From positions 1 to 52,135 of the forward strand of contig DATJFQ010000013.1 of assembly GCA_035495555.1 (NCBI GenBank): DNA of 52,135 nucleotides, read 5' to 3'. Position numbers and translations under genes: made by a program. The first letter of the stretch is position 1; every line of letters starts with the position of its first letter. The notes under the pieces were generated by a model. The model saw only the letters and a program-made list of their open reading frames with translations. It made no database searches and was not told the origin of the DNA. Of the stretch, positions 1 to 8,651 are shown one piece after another. Source of the stretch: DATJFQ01 sp035495555 (GTDB lineage: Bacteria > Acidobacteriota > Vicinamibacteria > Vicinamibacterales > 2-12-FULL-66-21).

Positions 1-41
1 TTTACCTTGCTGTCGCTCTTCTTGATAACGGTAACCTTCAT
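1..41 (-). CDS. start of a small gene, possible RiPP precursor (cut by window edge)
   Basis: An ATG at 41 preceded by a strong Shine-Dalgarno AGGAG (48-52, 6-nt spacing) opens a frame reading MKVTVIKKSDSKV before the window ends. It lies 77 nt downstream of another mini-gene and of a radical SAM/SPASM gene on the same strand, so it is probably the third gene of that operon. A short basic beginning behind a good ribosome site beside a peptide maturase suggests a precursor peptide. Only 13 codons are visible, so the length, core and function are unknown. It could equally be the start of an ordinary protein. Confidence 0.55.
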   Translation of the reverse strand, partial: MKVTVIKKSDSKV

Positions 42-52
42 GATTGACTCCT

Positions 53-90
53 GCGCGCCGCAGCGCGCGATGGCGGGAGCGTCCTCCCGC
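53..90 (-). other. two perfect hairpins between the mini-genes
   Basis: Two inverted repeats stand in the 77-nt gap between the small gene ending at 119 and the one starting at 41. One is GCGGGAG/CTCCCGC with a 4-nt loop (73-90). The other is GCGCGC/GCGCGC with a 4-nt loop (53-68). Neither is followed by a T-run, so they do not look like an intrinsic terminator. They may stabilise or process the transcript. Confidence 0.5.
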
Positions 91-118
91 TGTTCGTACG
101 GCCAGGGATGGGTCTGCG

Positions 119-205
119 CTAGCGCAGGTCGTCGATGACCACGTCCACCAGCCAGGGGCGGACGGTGCCGTTCTTCTTCGGGTCCTGTGTCTTCCTGCCG
201 CGCAT
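119..205 (-). CDS. 28-residue peptide gene, candidate RiPP precursor
   Basis: ATG at 205 to TAG at 119-121, beginning MRGRKTQDPKK and ending in WLVDVVIDDLR. It has a strong AAGGAG ribosome site (217-222, 11-nt spacing) inside the 21-nt gap after the radical SAM gene, so it is very likely translated with that gene. The peptide is basic at the N-terminus and hydrophobic/acidic at the C-terminus. It has one Trp and no Cys, which argues against a sactipeptide (Cys thioether) product. Its position directly behind a SPASM maturase suggests a substrate or accessory peptide. I recognise no family, and a leader/core boundary is not evident. Confidence 0.55.
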   Translation of the reverse strand: MRGRKTQDPKKNGTVRPWLVDVVIDDLR

Positions 206-226
206 CTGTGTCGGTGCTCCTTCGTC

Positions 227-1636
227 CTACGCCATTGCCGCGTACTCGCGCGCGGCGTCTCGCGCGAGTGCCTGGACGCCCGCCTCGAAGCTGGTCTTGT
301 GGCAGTTCGGGGCGTGCATGTCGCCAAGCTCGTTGTGCGCGGCCACGGTGCAGCCGCCCGCGCAGACCGGGATGAACGCGCAGTCCTGGCACGCCTTCCA
401 TGCCGAGAGCCGCTCGAAATTCCTGAGGGCCTGGGTGCGCAGCGCATCCTCGCGTCCGTCGATGTGGCCGACGGCCTGGCGCGACTCGCCGGCAAATCCC
501 GGACACGCGTAGAGCGATCCGTCCGGCCCGACGGTGTGCGCGTGCGACCGGTGGATCTCGCAGGGACCCATGTGGACGCCGTCGACGGTGCGGAAGCCGT
601 GCTTCTTCGTCTCTTCCCGAAGAAACGCCATCTGCTCGTCGACGACGTTGCACGAGTCGCACGCGGCGCTCACACCCATGCCGGCCGACGTCATGCACGC
701 GCCGTTCAGCGGTTTGCTGTCCGACCCGACGACCGCGAGCGGGATGATGCCCTTCCCGGAGATCTGGGTTTCACGGATGACCGGCTTGAACGTGACGCGC
801 GAGAGCTTGTCCGCGAAATCCTGCTCGCTGAGGAAGTCGAGCAGCGCCGGGTATGAATCGACGCTGTCCGCGTCGAAGTTGCCCCCGATCGCGATCTTCG
901 TCAGGTGCGCCACCTGACGGACGTTCGCGATGATCTTGTCGAACGTTCCCTGGCCGCCGCGCAGCGGGCGCATGCGGTTGTGGGTGTCCCGGTCGCCGTC
1001 GAGCGTGATTTTGATGCCGGTCAGCCCGTGCGGATTGAGCCGCTCGACGACCTCGCGGGTCAACAGCAGGCCGTTCGTGATGATGCTGATCGCCATCGTC
1101 ACGCCGCGAGCCGCGCACGAGGCGTGGAGCCGTTCCGCCAGGAGGTACATGACCGGCAGGTTCAGCAGCGGCTCGCCGCCGAAGAACGTCAGCACGAATT
1201 TCGATGGTTTCAGCGCATCGATGCGCGCCTCGGTCCACTCCGCGAGCCGCTCGGCCATTTCCGGCGACATCCGCGCCGCATGCTTGTTGTAATCGCCGTG
1301 GTCCCCCTGGATGCAGTAACCACAGGCGAAGTTGCACTGGAGCGTCGTGAGGACGGTGACCTTCAGCGTGTCGGCGCCGTCGCGGACCTCGCGGAAGAAT
1401 TGCTCGAGCGCCTGCCGTTCGGTGTGGCGGCTGTCGACCAGGAACCCGTGCTCGGTGAGCAGTTCAAGGGCGGCGCGCTCCTCGGTCGTGCGCGGCGCGA
1501 GGTCGTCCTCGATCCGGTCGAGGAGATCGACGACGTCCCGAGAGACGATGATCTGGGCGTCGGTGAACGTGTTCATCAGGAACACGTCGGCGCTGCCGTC
1601 GATCGGCGCGCGCACGTTGAACATGGATGGCTGCAT
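227..1636 (-). CDS. radical SAM/SPASM domain protein (peptide maturase-like)
   Basis: 469 residues. The radical SAM cluster motif is C101-x3-C105-x2-C108, followed by a typical glycine-rich GGEP segment. The C-terminal SPASM domain has C416-x2-C419-x5-C425-x3-C429-x15-C445 plus further cysteines at roughly 320-380, enough for two auxiliary Fe-S clusters. About 95 residues precede the radical SAM core and may bind a peptide leader. SPASM proteins of this layout modify ribosomal peptides or sulfatases, and no sulfatase gene is nearby. Two mini-genes follow on the same strand, the first after 21 nt, so RiPP maturation is the favoured role (inference). A later ATG at 1624 is an alternative start, and the ribosome site for either is weak. 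Confidence 0.85.
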   Translation of the reverse strand: MQPSMFNVRAPIDGSADVFLMNTFTDAQIIVSRDVVDLLDRIEDDLAPRTTEERAALELLTEHGFLVDSRHTERQALEQFFREVRDGADTLKVTVLTTLQCNFACGYCIQGDHGDYNKHAARMSPEMAERLAEWTEARIDALKPSKFVLTFFGGEPLLNLPVMYLLAERLHASCAARGVTMAISIITNGLLLTREVVERLNPHGLTGIKITLDGDRDTHNRMRPLRGGQGTFDKIIANVRQVAHLTKIAIGGNFDADSVDSYPALLDFLSEQDFADKLSRVTFKPVIRETQISGKGIIPLAVVGSDSKPLNGACMTSAGMGVSAACDSCNVVDEQMAFLREETKKHGFRTVDGVHMGPCEIHRSHAHTVGPDGSLYACPGFAGESRQAVGHIDGREDALRTQALRNFERLSAWKACQDCAFIPVCAGGCTVAAHNELGDMHAPNCHKTSFEAGVQALARDAAREYAAMA

Positions 1637-1671
1637 AGCGCTGCTGGTGCTGTGAATTTCCAGCGCGCCGG

Positions 1672-1692
1672 GATGGGTCGCGCCGACCCATC
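1672..1692 (-). promoter_or_regulatory. perfect hairpin or operator upstream of radical SAM gene
   Basis: GATGGGTCG (1672-1680), a 3-nt loop and CGACCCATC (1684-1692) form a perfect 9-bp inverted repeat 36-56 nt upstream of the radical SAM start. It could be a repressor operator or an RNA stem in the 5' leader. No partner regulator gene is adjacent. Confidence 0.45.
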
Positions 1693-1730
1693 GAAGTGCA
1701 ACCGATGTTCCTGCGTTCGAGGTGTTGTCG

Positions 1731-1799
1731 AAAGAGTCGCAAACGTGCGCGGTGGTGCCCGCGCACGCAAACGCTTACACCGGTTCGACCGGACTCTTT
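1731..1799 (-). promoter_or_regulatory. possible three-way-junction RNA leader
   Basis: An outer stem AAAGAGTC (1731-1738) with GACTCTTT (1792-1799) encloses two perfect hairpins: CGTGCGCGG/CCGCGCACG (1744-1767, 6-nt loop) and CCGGT-TCG-ACCGG (1780-1792). Nested pairing is what a structured leader RNA would show. The segment 1766-1779 also reads, on the minus strand, TGTAAGCGTTTGCG, close to a LacI/CcpA-type operator (TGWAARCGYTWNCW), so DNA binding is the alternative. The rest of the 1637-1961 spacer holds a TTG-phased repeat (1921-1955) and no gene I can support. Confidence 0.35.
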
Positions 1800-1920
1800 A
1801 TGACTGATACGCGAAAGCGCGCGCGCGCAGAATAGTGAAACGACCCCGTGAAAGCGGCCAACGGATTGACCGCACCGGCCAAGATGTTGGCCGGCTATTA
1901 GCGTCGCTCGCGCGTCGAGT

Positions 1921-1955
1921 GATTGGGAGTTGTGAGGTTGCGGAGTTGACGCTGT
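1921..1955. repeat. dispersed TTG-phased intergenic repeat, copy 1
   Basis: Quasi-repeat with TTG every 7-8 nt (TTGGGAG, TTGTGAGG, TTGCGGAG, TTGACGC). Related copies occur at 10050-10085, 31618-31652 and 49594-49625, each in a spacer next to a gene end. Confidence 0.6.
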
Positions 1956-1961
1956 TCGCCG

Positions 1962-3350
<1,389 letters not shown>

Positions 3351-3376
3351 CGTCGCGCGCATTCTATCGCGGAGCG

Positions 3377-3428
3377 ACCCGGCACCCGGTCGAGGCACCC
3401 GGCCCGAGGCACCCGCGCGAAGCGCGGA
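3377..3428. repeat. GGCACC-type repeat with CCGCGCGAAGCGCGG-like hairpin
   Basis: Three copies of a roughly 14-nt unit beginning GGCACCCG precede a hairpin CGCGCGAAGCGCG with a GAA loop. It occupies the divergent spacer between the response regulator and the small membrane protein. The same combination recurs at 9302-9374, and in inverse orientation at 42017-42062. Confidence 0.6.
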
Positions 3429-3449
3429 CCGTGATAACTTGAACCGGTT

Positions 3450-3698
3450 GTGCTGCTGTGGATTGTCGCGGCCGTCGCGTTGCTGATTGCGTGGGCGTCG
3501 TGGGCCCGGGCCGGCCGGCTCGCTCGGAAGCTGGATTCGCTGACGCAGTCCTATTGGGAATTGCGCTACGACTACACGCGTCTTAGATCACAGGTCGCAC
3601 GTCTGGATCCGGCGCAGGCCGACGCGGAGCCGGAGCCCTCCCCGCCACCGGGGCAGGTCGCCTTCGTCCCCCTCGCATCAATGAAAAAGAAGAGCTGA
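3450..3698 (+). CDS. small membrane-anchored protein, function unknown
   Basis: 82 residues from a GTG start. One N-terminal transmembrane helix (residues 2-18, LLWIVAAVALLIAWASW) is followed by a basic, coiled-coil-like stretch (20-52) and a Pro/Glu-rich tail. It stops one base before the E3 gene and so is the first gene of the 2-oxoacid dehydrogenase operon. I recognise no family. A membrane-tethered helical protein so tightly linked to the complex could be an assembly or localisation partner, but nothing proves this. Confidence 0.7.
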   Translation: MLLWIVAAVALLIAWASWARAGRLARKLDSLTQSYWELRYDYTRLRSQVARLDPAQADAEPEPSPPPGQVAFVPLASMKKKS

Positions 3699-3699
3699 G

Positions 3700-5124
3700 A
3701 TGGCATCCGAATACGACGTCGTAGTGATTGGCTCGGGAACCGGCGGCTACGTTGCCGCGATCCGGGCGGCCCAGCTGGGGCTTCGAACGGCGGTTGTCGA
3801 ACGCGCGCCCGTGCTTGGCGGGACGTGCCTGAACTGGGGCTGCATTCCGACCAAGGCGCTGCTCGAACACGCGCACTCGCTGAAGATCGCCCAGGAATGG
3901 AAAGAGTGGGGCCTGACGATTGGCGACGCCGCCGGATCCATCGGCCTGGACATGAATCAGGTGCAGGCCCGCAAGGACAAGATCGTCAAGGGCCTCACCG
4001 GCGGGGTCGAGTTTCTCTTCAAGAAGAACAAGATCGATTGGATCAAGGGCTCCGGGCGGCTCGCAGGCAAGGGGAAGATCGAAATTACCGACGGGGCCAG
4101 GCAGACGCTGACAGCCACGAAAGAGATCATCGTCGCTACCGGTTCGACGCCCCGCAGCATCCCCGGCATCGAGATCGACCGCAAGCAGATCATCACGAGC
4201 GACGAAGCGATCGGCCTGAAGGCCGTGCCGAAATCGATCGTCATCATGGGAAGTGGTGCCGTCGGGGTGGAGTTCGCGTCCATCTTCCGCCGCTTCGGCG
4301 CGGACGTGACGATCATCGAGCTGCTCCCGCGCCTCGTGCCCGTGGAGGATGAAGCGGTTTCCGCGGAGCTCGAGCGCTCGTTCAAGAAACAGGGCATCAA
4401 GGTGCTGACCGGCACGAAGGTGACGAGCGCCAAAGCCGGCTCCAAAGGCGTCGACCTCGAAGCACAGACGCCGGATGGCAAGACGACGAAGCTGAATGCG
4501 GAGTATCTGCTCGTCGCCACCGGGCGCGGTCCCGTGACGAGCGGTCTCGGTGCCGAAGACCTCGGTCTGCGCCTGGAGCGCGGATACGTCCACGTCGACC
4601 GCGAGTTCCGTACGAATATCCCGGGCATTTCCGCCATCGGGGATGTGATCACCTTCGACCAGCCGGGCCATCAGCAGCTCGCGCACCTGTCTTCGGCGGA
4701 AGGTGTCGCGCTCGCCGAACGGATCGCCGGTAAAGAATTCCGCCCGATCAACTACGAGCAGGTGCCGGGCTGCACCTATTGCGACCCCGAAATCGGCAGC
4801 GTGGGGCTGACGGAAGCCAAAGCAAAGGAACGCGGCTTCGACGTGCAGGTCGGCGTCTTCAAGTTCAGCGTGCTGGGCCGGGCGCGGATCGCGAACGAGA
4901 CCGAGGGGTTCGTCAAGATCGTGGCCGACAAGAAGTACGACGAGATCCTCGGCGTCCACATGATCGGCCCGCGTTCGACCGAACTCGTCGCCGAAGCGAC
5001 GCTTGCGCTGCGCCTCGAATGCACGGTCGAGGAACTGATGCGCACGATCCACGCCCACCCGACGATGTCGGAGGCAGTGGGAGAGGCGGCGCACGCGGTG
5101 CACGGGGCCGCGATACACGCATGA
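3700..5124 (+). CDS. lpdA: dihydrolipoyl dehydrogenase (E3)
   Basis: 474 residues. It reoxidises dihydrolipoamide on E2 and reduces NAD+. The FAD-binding GSGTGGY motif is at residues 11-17. The redox-active disulfide is GGTCLNWGCIPTK with C43 and C48, and a second dinucleotide fold starts near residue 180. The C-terminal His-Glu pair is H453/E458 in HPTMSE. All catalytic residues are present and the length is normal. It is the first enzyme of an operon with E1alpha, E1beta, E2 and lipB, separated from E1alpha by a repeat-filled 115-nt spacer. Confidence 0.97.
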   Translation: MASEYDVVVIGSGTGGYVAAIRAAQLGLRTAVVERAPVLGGTCLNWGCIPTKALLEHAHSLKIAQEWKEWGLTIGDAAGSIGLDMNQVQARKDKIVKGLTGGVEFLFKKNKIDWIKGSGRLAGKGKIEITDGARQTLTATKEIIVATGSTPRSIPGIEIDRKQIITSDEAIGLKAVPKSIVIMGSGAVGVEFASIFRRFGADVTIIELLPRLVPVEDEAVSAELERSFKKQGIKVLTGTKVTSAKAGSKGVDLEAQTPDGKTTKLNAEYLLVATGRGPVTSGLGAEDLGLRLERGYVHVDREFRTNIPGISAIGDVITFDQPGHQQLAHLSSAEGVALAERIAGKEFRPINYEQVPGCTYCDPEIGSVGLTEAKAKERGFDVQVGVFKFSVLGRARIANETEGFVKIVADKKYDEILGVHMIGPRSTELVAEATLALRLECTVEELMRTIHAHPTMSEAVGEAAHAVHGAAIHA

Positions 5125-5127
5125 TCA

Positions 5128-5238
5128 GTAGCCAGTAACCAGTAACCAGTAACCAGTAACCAGTAGCCAGTAACCAGTAGCCAGTCACCAGTGCCAGTAA
5201 TCAGTCGGCGGTAGGCAGTTACCAGTTTTCAGTGTCCA
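5128..5238. repeat. heptamer array, unit CAGTAAC
   Basis: About 70 nt of tandem CAGTAAC/CAGTAGC heptamers decays into degenerate CAGT-containing copies up to the E1alpha start. It sits inside an operon, between lpdA and the E1alpha gene. No terminator hairpin is obvious, and on the opposite strand it would read as a repetitive peptide with no sign of coding use. Confidence 0.85.
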
Positions 5239-5239
5239 G

Positions 5240-6304
5240 GTGATGAAGGAAGACAGGAAGGCGTCAGACGCGTTACGGCCGAATCAACTGCTCGAGATGT
5301 ACTACTTCGCGCGCCTGGCGCGCGATGTGGAAGAGCGCCTTGTCATTCTCTTTCGTCAATCGAAGGTGATTGGCGGTCTCTACCGCAGTCTCGGGCAGGA
5401 AGGGGAGTCCGTTGGCACTGCCTACGCGCTCGAGCGGCGCGACGCCGTGCTGCCGTTGATTCGCAACATGGGCGCGCTCATGACGGTGGGCGTTCGGCCG
5501 CTCGAGATCTTCCGCCAGTACATGGCCAGGGGCACCGCGAACTCGCGCGGACGCGATCTCAACATCCACATCGTCAACCTGCCGGACCCGGATGCGGACG
5601 AGCCGGTGATTGTCGGGCCCATCTCGATGCTCGGTGACTCGATCCCGGTAGCCGCGGGAATCGCGATGGGTTCGCGGATGCGGGGCGGCGATCGTGTTGC
5701 GATGGCGTGGATTGGAGACGGCGCGACGAGCACCGGCGCGTTTCACGAAGGGCTGAACTTCGCCGCCGTTCAGAAAATCCCGCTCGTCGTCGTCGCGGAA
5801 GACAACAAGTACGCCTACTCGACGCCGATCTCGAAGCAGATGGCCATCGAGCACATCGACGAGCGTGCGGCATCGTACGGCGTACCGCACGAGATGGTCG
5901 ACGGCAACGACATGCTCGCCGTCTACGACCTCGCGAAGCGGATGGTCGATCGCGCGCGCGCCGGAGAAGGTCCGCAGTTGATTGGCGTCGACACGATGCG
6001 CATGCAGGGTCACGCGCAGCACGACGACGCGCGCTACGTGCCGAAAGCGCTGCTCGAGCAATGGGCTGCGAAAGACCCGATTGCGCGGTTCCGGACGACG
6101 CTCGTGGAGGGCGGGGCGGCGAAAAAAAAGGATCTGGACGACATCGACAGGATGACCAGAGACTACGCGGCGAAGGAGGCCGACCTCGCGGTCGACGAAC
6201 CGATGCCCGACCCGGAATCGGTCACCCGCGGCGTCTATGCGGGCGATAAATACACGGTGCCGCACGTCGAGCTCGTGCGATCGCCGTTCGCCGAGGAGAT
6301 GTAG
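5240..6304 (+). CDS. 2-oxoacid dehydrogenase E1 component, alpha subunit
   Basis: 354 residues. Thiamine-diphosphate-dependent decarboxylating subunit that pairs with the next gene. The ThDP-binding motif GDGATSTGAFHEGLN begins at residue 159 and ends near N189. The segment GPISMLGDSIPVAAG (126-140) is characteristic of E1alpha. Split alpha/beta E1 genes exclude the single-chain 2-oxoglutarate E1. The substrate may be pyruvate or branched-chain 2-oxoacids and cannot be fixed from sequence alone. The GTG at 5240 and ATG at 5243 are both possible starts, and the ribosome site is masked by the upstream repeat. Confidence 0.92.
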   Translation: MMKEDRKASDALRPNQLLEMYYFARLARDVEERLVILFRQSKVIGGLYRSLGQEGESVGTAYALERRDAVLPLIRNMGALMTVGVRPLEIFRQYMARGTANSRGRDLNIHIVNLPDPDADEPVIVGPISMLGDSIPVAAGIAMGSRMRGGDRVAMAWIGDGATSTGAFHEGLNFAAVQKIPLVVVAEDNKYAYSTPISKQMAIEHIDERAASYGVPHEMVDGNDMLAVYDLAKRMVDRARAGEGPQLIGVDTMRMQGHAQHDDARYVPKALLEQWAAKDPIARFRTTLVEGGAAKKKDLDDIDRMTRDYAAKEADLAVDEPMPDPESVTRGVYAGDKYTVPHVELVRSPFAEEM

Positions 6305-6334
6305 TCCGGGCGCGCTGCACCCGGCTTGTGCCAC

Positions 6335-7309
6335 ATGCCTGTCATTACGTATCTCGAAGCCATCCGTCAGGCGCTCTTCGAAGAGATGGCCGCCGACGGA
6401 CGCGTGTTCGTCATGGGCGAGGACATCGGCGCGTACGGCGGGGCGTTCAAGGTCACCGATGGCCTTCAGGAGCGCTTCGGCGAATCCCGCGTGATCGATT
6501 CGCCTATTTCTGAGCAGGCCATCGTCGGATCCGCGATCGGCGCGTCCTACATGGGGCTGCGCCCCGTCTGCGAGATCCAGTTCATCGACTTCATCGCGTC
6601 CTGCTTCGACATGCTGACGAACTTCGCCGCGACGAGCCGCTACCGCAACGGCGCCGGGGTGCCGATCGTCGTCCGCGGGCCGTGCGGCGGCGGGGTGGGC
6701 GGCGGCCCTTTCCACTCGCTCAATCCCGAGGCGTACTTCCTCAACACGCCCGGCCTGAAGATGGTGGAACCCTCGACCGCGTACGATGCGAAGGGACTGC
6801 TCAAGGCAGCGATCCGCGACGACGACCCCGTGCTGTACTTCGAACACAAGTTCCTCTATCGACGCATCAAAGACGACGTGCCCGAGGACGACTACATCGT
6901 GCCGATCGGAAAGGCTGCCGTTCGCCGCGAAGGGTCCGATCTGTCGATCATCACGTTCGGCGCGATGGTTCACACCGCGCTCGACGCGGCGCGCCAGCTC
7001 GAGTCCGACGGCGTCGATGCGGAAGTGATCGATCTGCGGTCGCTCGCGCCTCTGGACCGGGAGGCGATCCTCTCGTCGGTCGCGAAGACGAGCCGCGCGC
7101 TGCTGCTGTACGAAGCGCGGCGGACCGGCGGTATCGGCGGCGAACTCGCGGCGATCATTGCCGAGGAGGCCTTCGACTACCTGGACGCACCTGTCGTGCG
7201 CGTGGCGTCACAGGACGCGCCGGTCCCGTATGCTCCGCCCCTCGAGGCGGCGTTCCTGCCGACGGCCGCGAAGGTCGTCGATGCGGCACGAACGTTGGTA
7301 AAGTACTGA
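6335..7309 (+). CDS. 2-oxoacid dehydrogenase E1 component, beta subunit
   Basis: 324 residues from the ATG at 6335 (MPVITYLEAIRQAL); a TTG at 6326 is less likely. It is the transketolase-like pyrimidine-binding half of E1, with GEDIGAYGGAFKVTDGL near residue 30 and a conserved ISEQAIVG segment. The C-terminal transketolase domain carries GGIGGELAA. It follows E1alpha after 30 nt and precedes E2 by 1 nt, consistent with stoichiometric co-translation. No missing residues were noticed. Confidence 0.93.
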   Translation: MPVITYLEAIRQALFEEMAADGRVFVMGEDIGAYGGAFKVTDGLQERFGESRVIDSPISEQAIVGSAIGASYMGLRPVCEIQFIDFIASCFDMLTNFAATSRYRNGAGVPIVVRGPCGGGVGGGPFHSLNPEAYFLNTPGLKMVEPSTAYDAKGLLKAAIRDDDPVLYFEHKFLYRRIKDDVPEDDYIVPIGKAAVRREGSDLSIITFGAMVHTALDAARQLESDGVDAEVIDLRSLAPLDREAILSSVAKTSRALLLYEARRTGGIGGELAAIIAEEAFDYLDAPVVRVASQDAPVPYAPPLEAAFLPTAAKVVDAARTLVKY

Positions 7310-7310
7310 T

Positions 7311-8651
7311 ATGCCGACCAATGTCGTGATGCCCCAGATGGGGGAATCGATCGCCGAGGGGACTATCGTCCGCTGGATCAAGAAGGTCGGCGACACGGTG
7401 GATCGAGACGAGCCGCTGTTCGAGATCTCGACGGACAAGGTCGACGCCGAAATCCCTTCGCCCGGCGCGGGCGTCGTGACGGAGATCAAGGTCAAGGAAG
7501 GGGAAACCGTTCCGGTCAACTCCGTCGTGGCGGTGATTGGCGAATCGGGAGCGGCCGTCCCGGCCACCGAACCGCCCCCGACGACGGCTCCGACACCGTC
7601 TGGTATGCCTGAAGCCGCGACGGGGCAGCCGGAAGCCGGACCTGCAGCACAGACGGCCGCGTCAGCGGCAAGCGAAGAAGGCGGACGAGGCACAGTGGCC
7701 GCCGCGAGCGGCGGCGCCGGGATTGGGGGCGGGGCGCCGTCTACAAAAGAGGAGTTGCGCCGCCACAAATCGTCCCCGCTCGTGCGAAAGATCGCGCGCG
7801 AACACCACGTCGATATCCAGCAAATCAACGGGACCGGTATCAGCGGCCGGGTGACGAAGAACGACATCCTCGGCTACATCAGTTCGGGCGCTGCGACCCC
7901 CGCGGCGCCAGCGGCGAGGCCGGCGGCGGCCGCCCTGCACGTTCCCGCATTCCGCCCGGGCGAGCGCGTCGAGATCGTCCCGATGACGATCATGCGCAAG
8001 AAGATCGCCGAGCACATGGTGATGAGCGCGCATACGTCGCCGCACGTGTATTCGGTGTACGAGGTGAACTTCGGCAATCTCGCGAAACTGCGCGAGAAGA
8101 AGAAGGCCGAGTACGAACGAGCTGGCGCCCGGCTCACCTACACGGGTCTCATCGCGAAGGTCGCGGTCGATGCGCTGCGCGCGTTCCCCGTGTTCAACGC
8201 CTCGCTCGACGGCGACAACATCGTCTACAAGAAGGACATCAATCTGGGCATTGCCGTGGCGCTCGATCAGGGGCTGCTCGTGCCCGTGATTCGGAACGCG
8301 GACGAGAAGAACCTGCTCGGCCTCAGCCGCGCCATCGACGACCTCGCGACGCGGGCGCGTTCCAAGAAACTCAATCCTGACGAAGTGCAGGGCGGCACCT
8401 TCACGATCACGAACCCGGGGGTTTTCGGCGCGGTCTACGGATTGCCGCTGATCAATCAGCCGCAGGTTGCCATCCTCGGCGTCGGCGGAATCGAGAAGCG
8501 CGCGGTCGTCATCGACGACGCGATTGCGATCAGGCCGACGTGCCACATCTCGCTCGGCTACGACCATCGACTCATTGACGGCGCGGACGCAGGGCGGTTC
8601 CTCTCCTATCTCAAGGAGCGGCTGGAGCAGTTCGAAGAGGCATGGATGTAA
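7311..8651 (+). CDS. 2-oxoacid dehydrogenase E2, dihydrolipoyl acyltransferase
   Basis: 446 residues. An N-terminal lipoyl domain (1-80) has the lipoylated lysine K43 in STDKVDAEIPS. An Ala/Pro/Gly-rich linker (81-150) follows, then a peripheral subunit-binding domain (about 154-190) that docks E1/E3. The C-terminal catalytic acyltransferase domain has the signature YDHRLIDG with H419 and D423. There is a single lipoyl domain. Domain order and length are normal. The stop overlaps the lipB start by 10 nt, so the lipoyl acceptor and its ligase are translationally coupled. Acyl specificity remains open (pyruvate or branched-chain). Confidence 0.95.
   Translation: MPTNVVMPQMGESIAEGTIVRWIKKVGDTVDRDEPLFEISTDKVDAEIPSPGAGVVTEIKVKEGETVPVNSVVAVIGESGAAVPATEPPPTTAPTPSGMPEAATGQPEAGPAAQTAASAASEEGGRGTVAAASGGAGIGGGAPSTKEELRRHKSSPLVRKIAREHHVDIQQINGTGISGRVTKNDILGYISSGAATPAAPAARPAAAALHVPAFRPGERVEIVPMTIMRKKIAEHMVMSAHTSPHVYSVYEVNFGNLAKLREKKKAEYERAGARLTYTGLIAKVAVDALRAFPVFNASLDGDNIVYKKDINLGIAVALDQGLLVPVIRNADEKNLLGLSRAIDDLATRARSKKLNPDEVQGGTFTITNPGVFGAVYGLPLINQPQVAILGVGGIEKRAVVIDDAIAIRPTCHISLGYDHRLIDGADAGRFLSYLKERLEQFEEAWM

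Noticed and set aside
1637..1800. precursor peptide gene upstream of the maturase
   Set aside because: The only open frame there continues as an overlapping shadow of the maturase and has no ribosome site. The downstream mini-genes are far better candidates.
3583..5118. 511-codon open frame antisense to lpdA
   Set aside because: It mirrors the real E3 gene in a high-GC codon pattern, has no recognisable domain, and is rich in Arg, Asp and His as such shadows are.
5128..5238. CRISPR array
   Set aside because: Direct repeats are 7 nt with no spacers of constant length and no cas genes in the window. The same holds for all other arrays here.
5273..6973. 566-codon open frame antisense to the E1alpha/E1beta genes
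   Set aside because: It crosses two genes with clear catalytic motifs on the other strand and shows no family signature.
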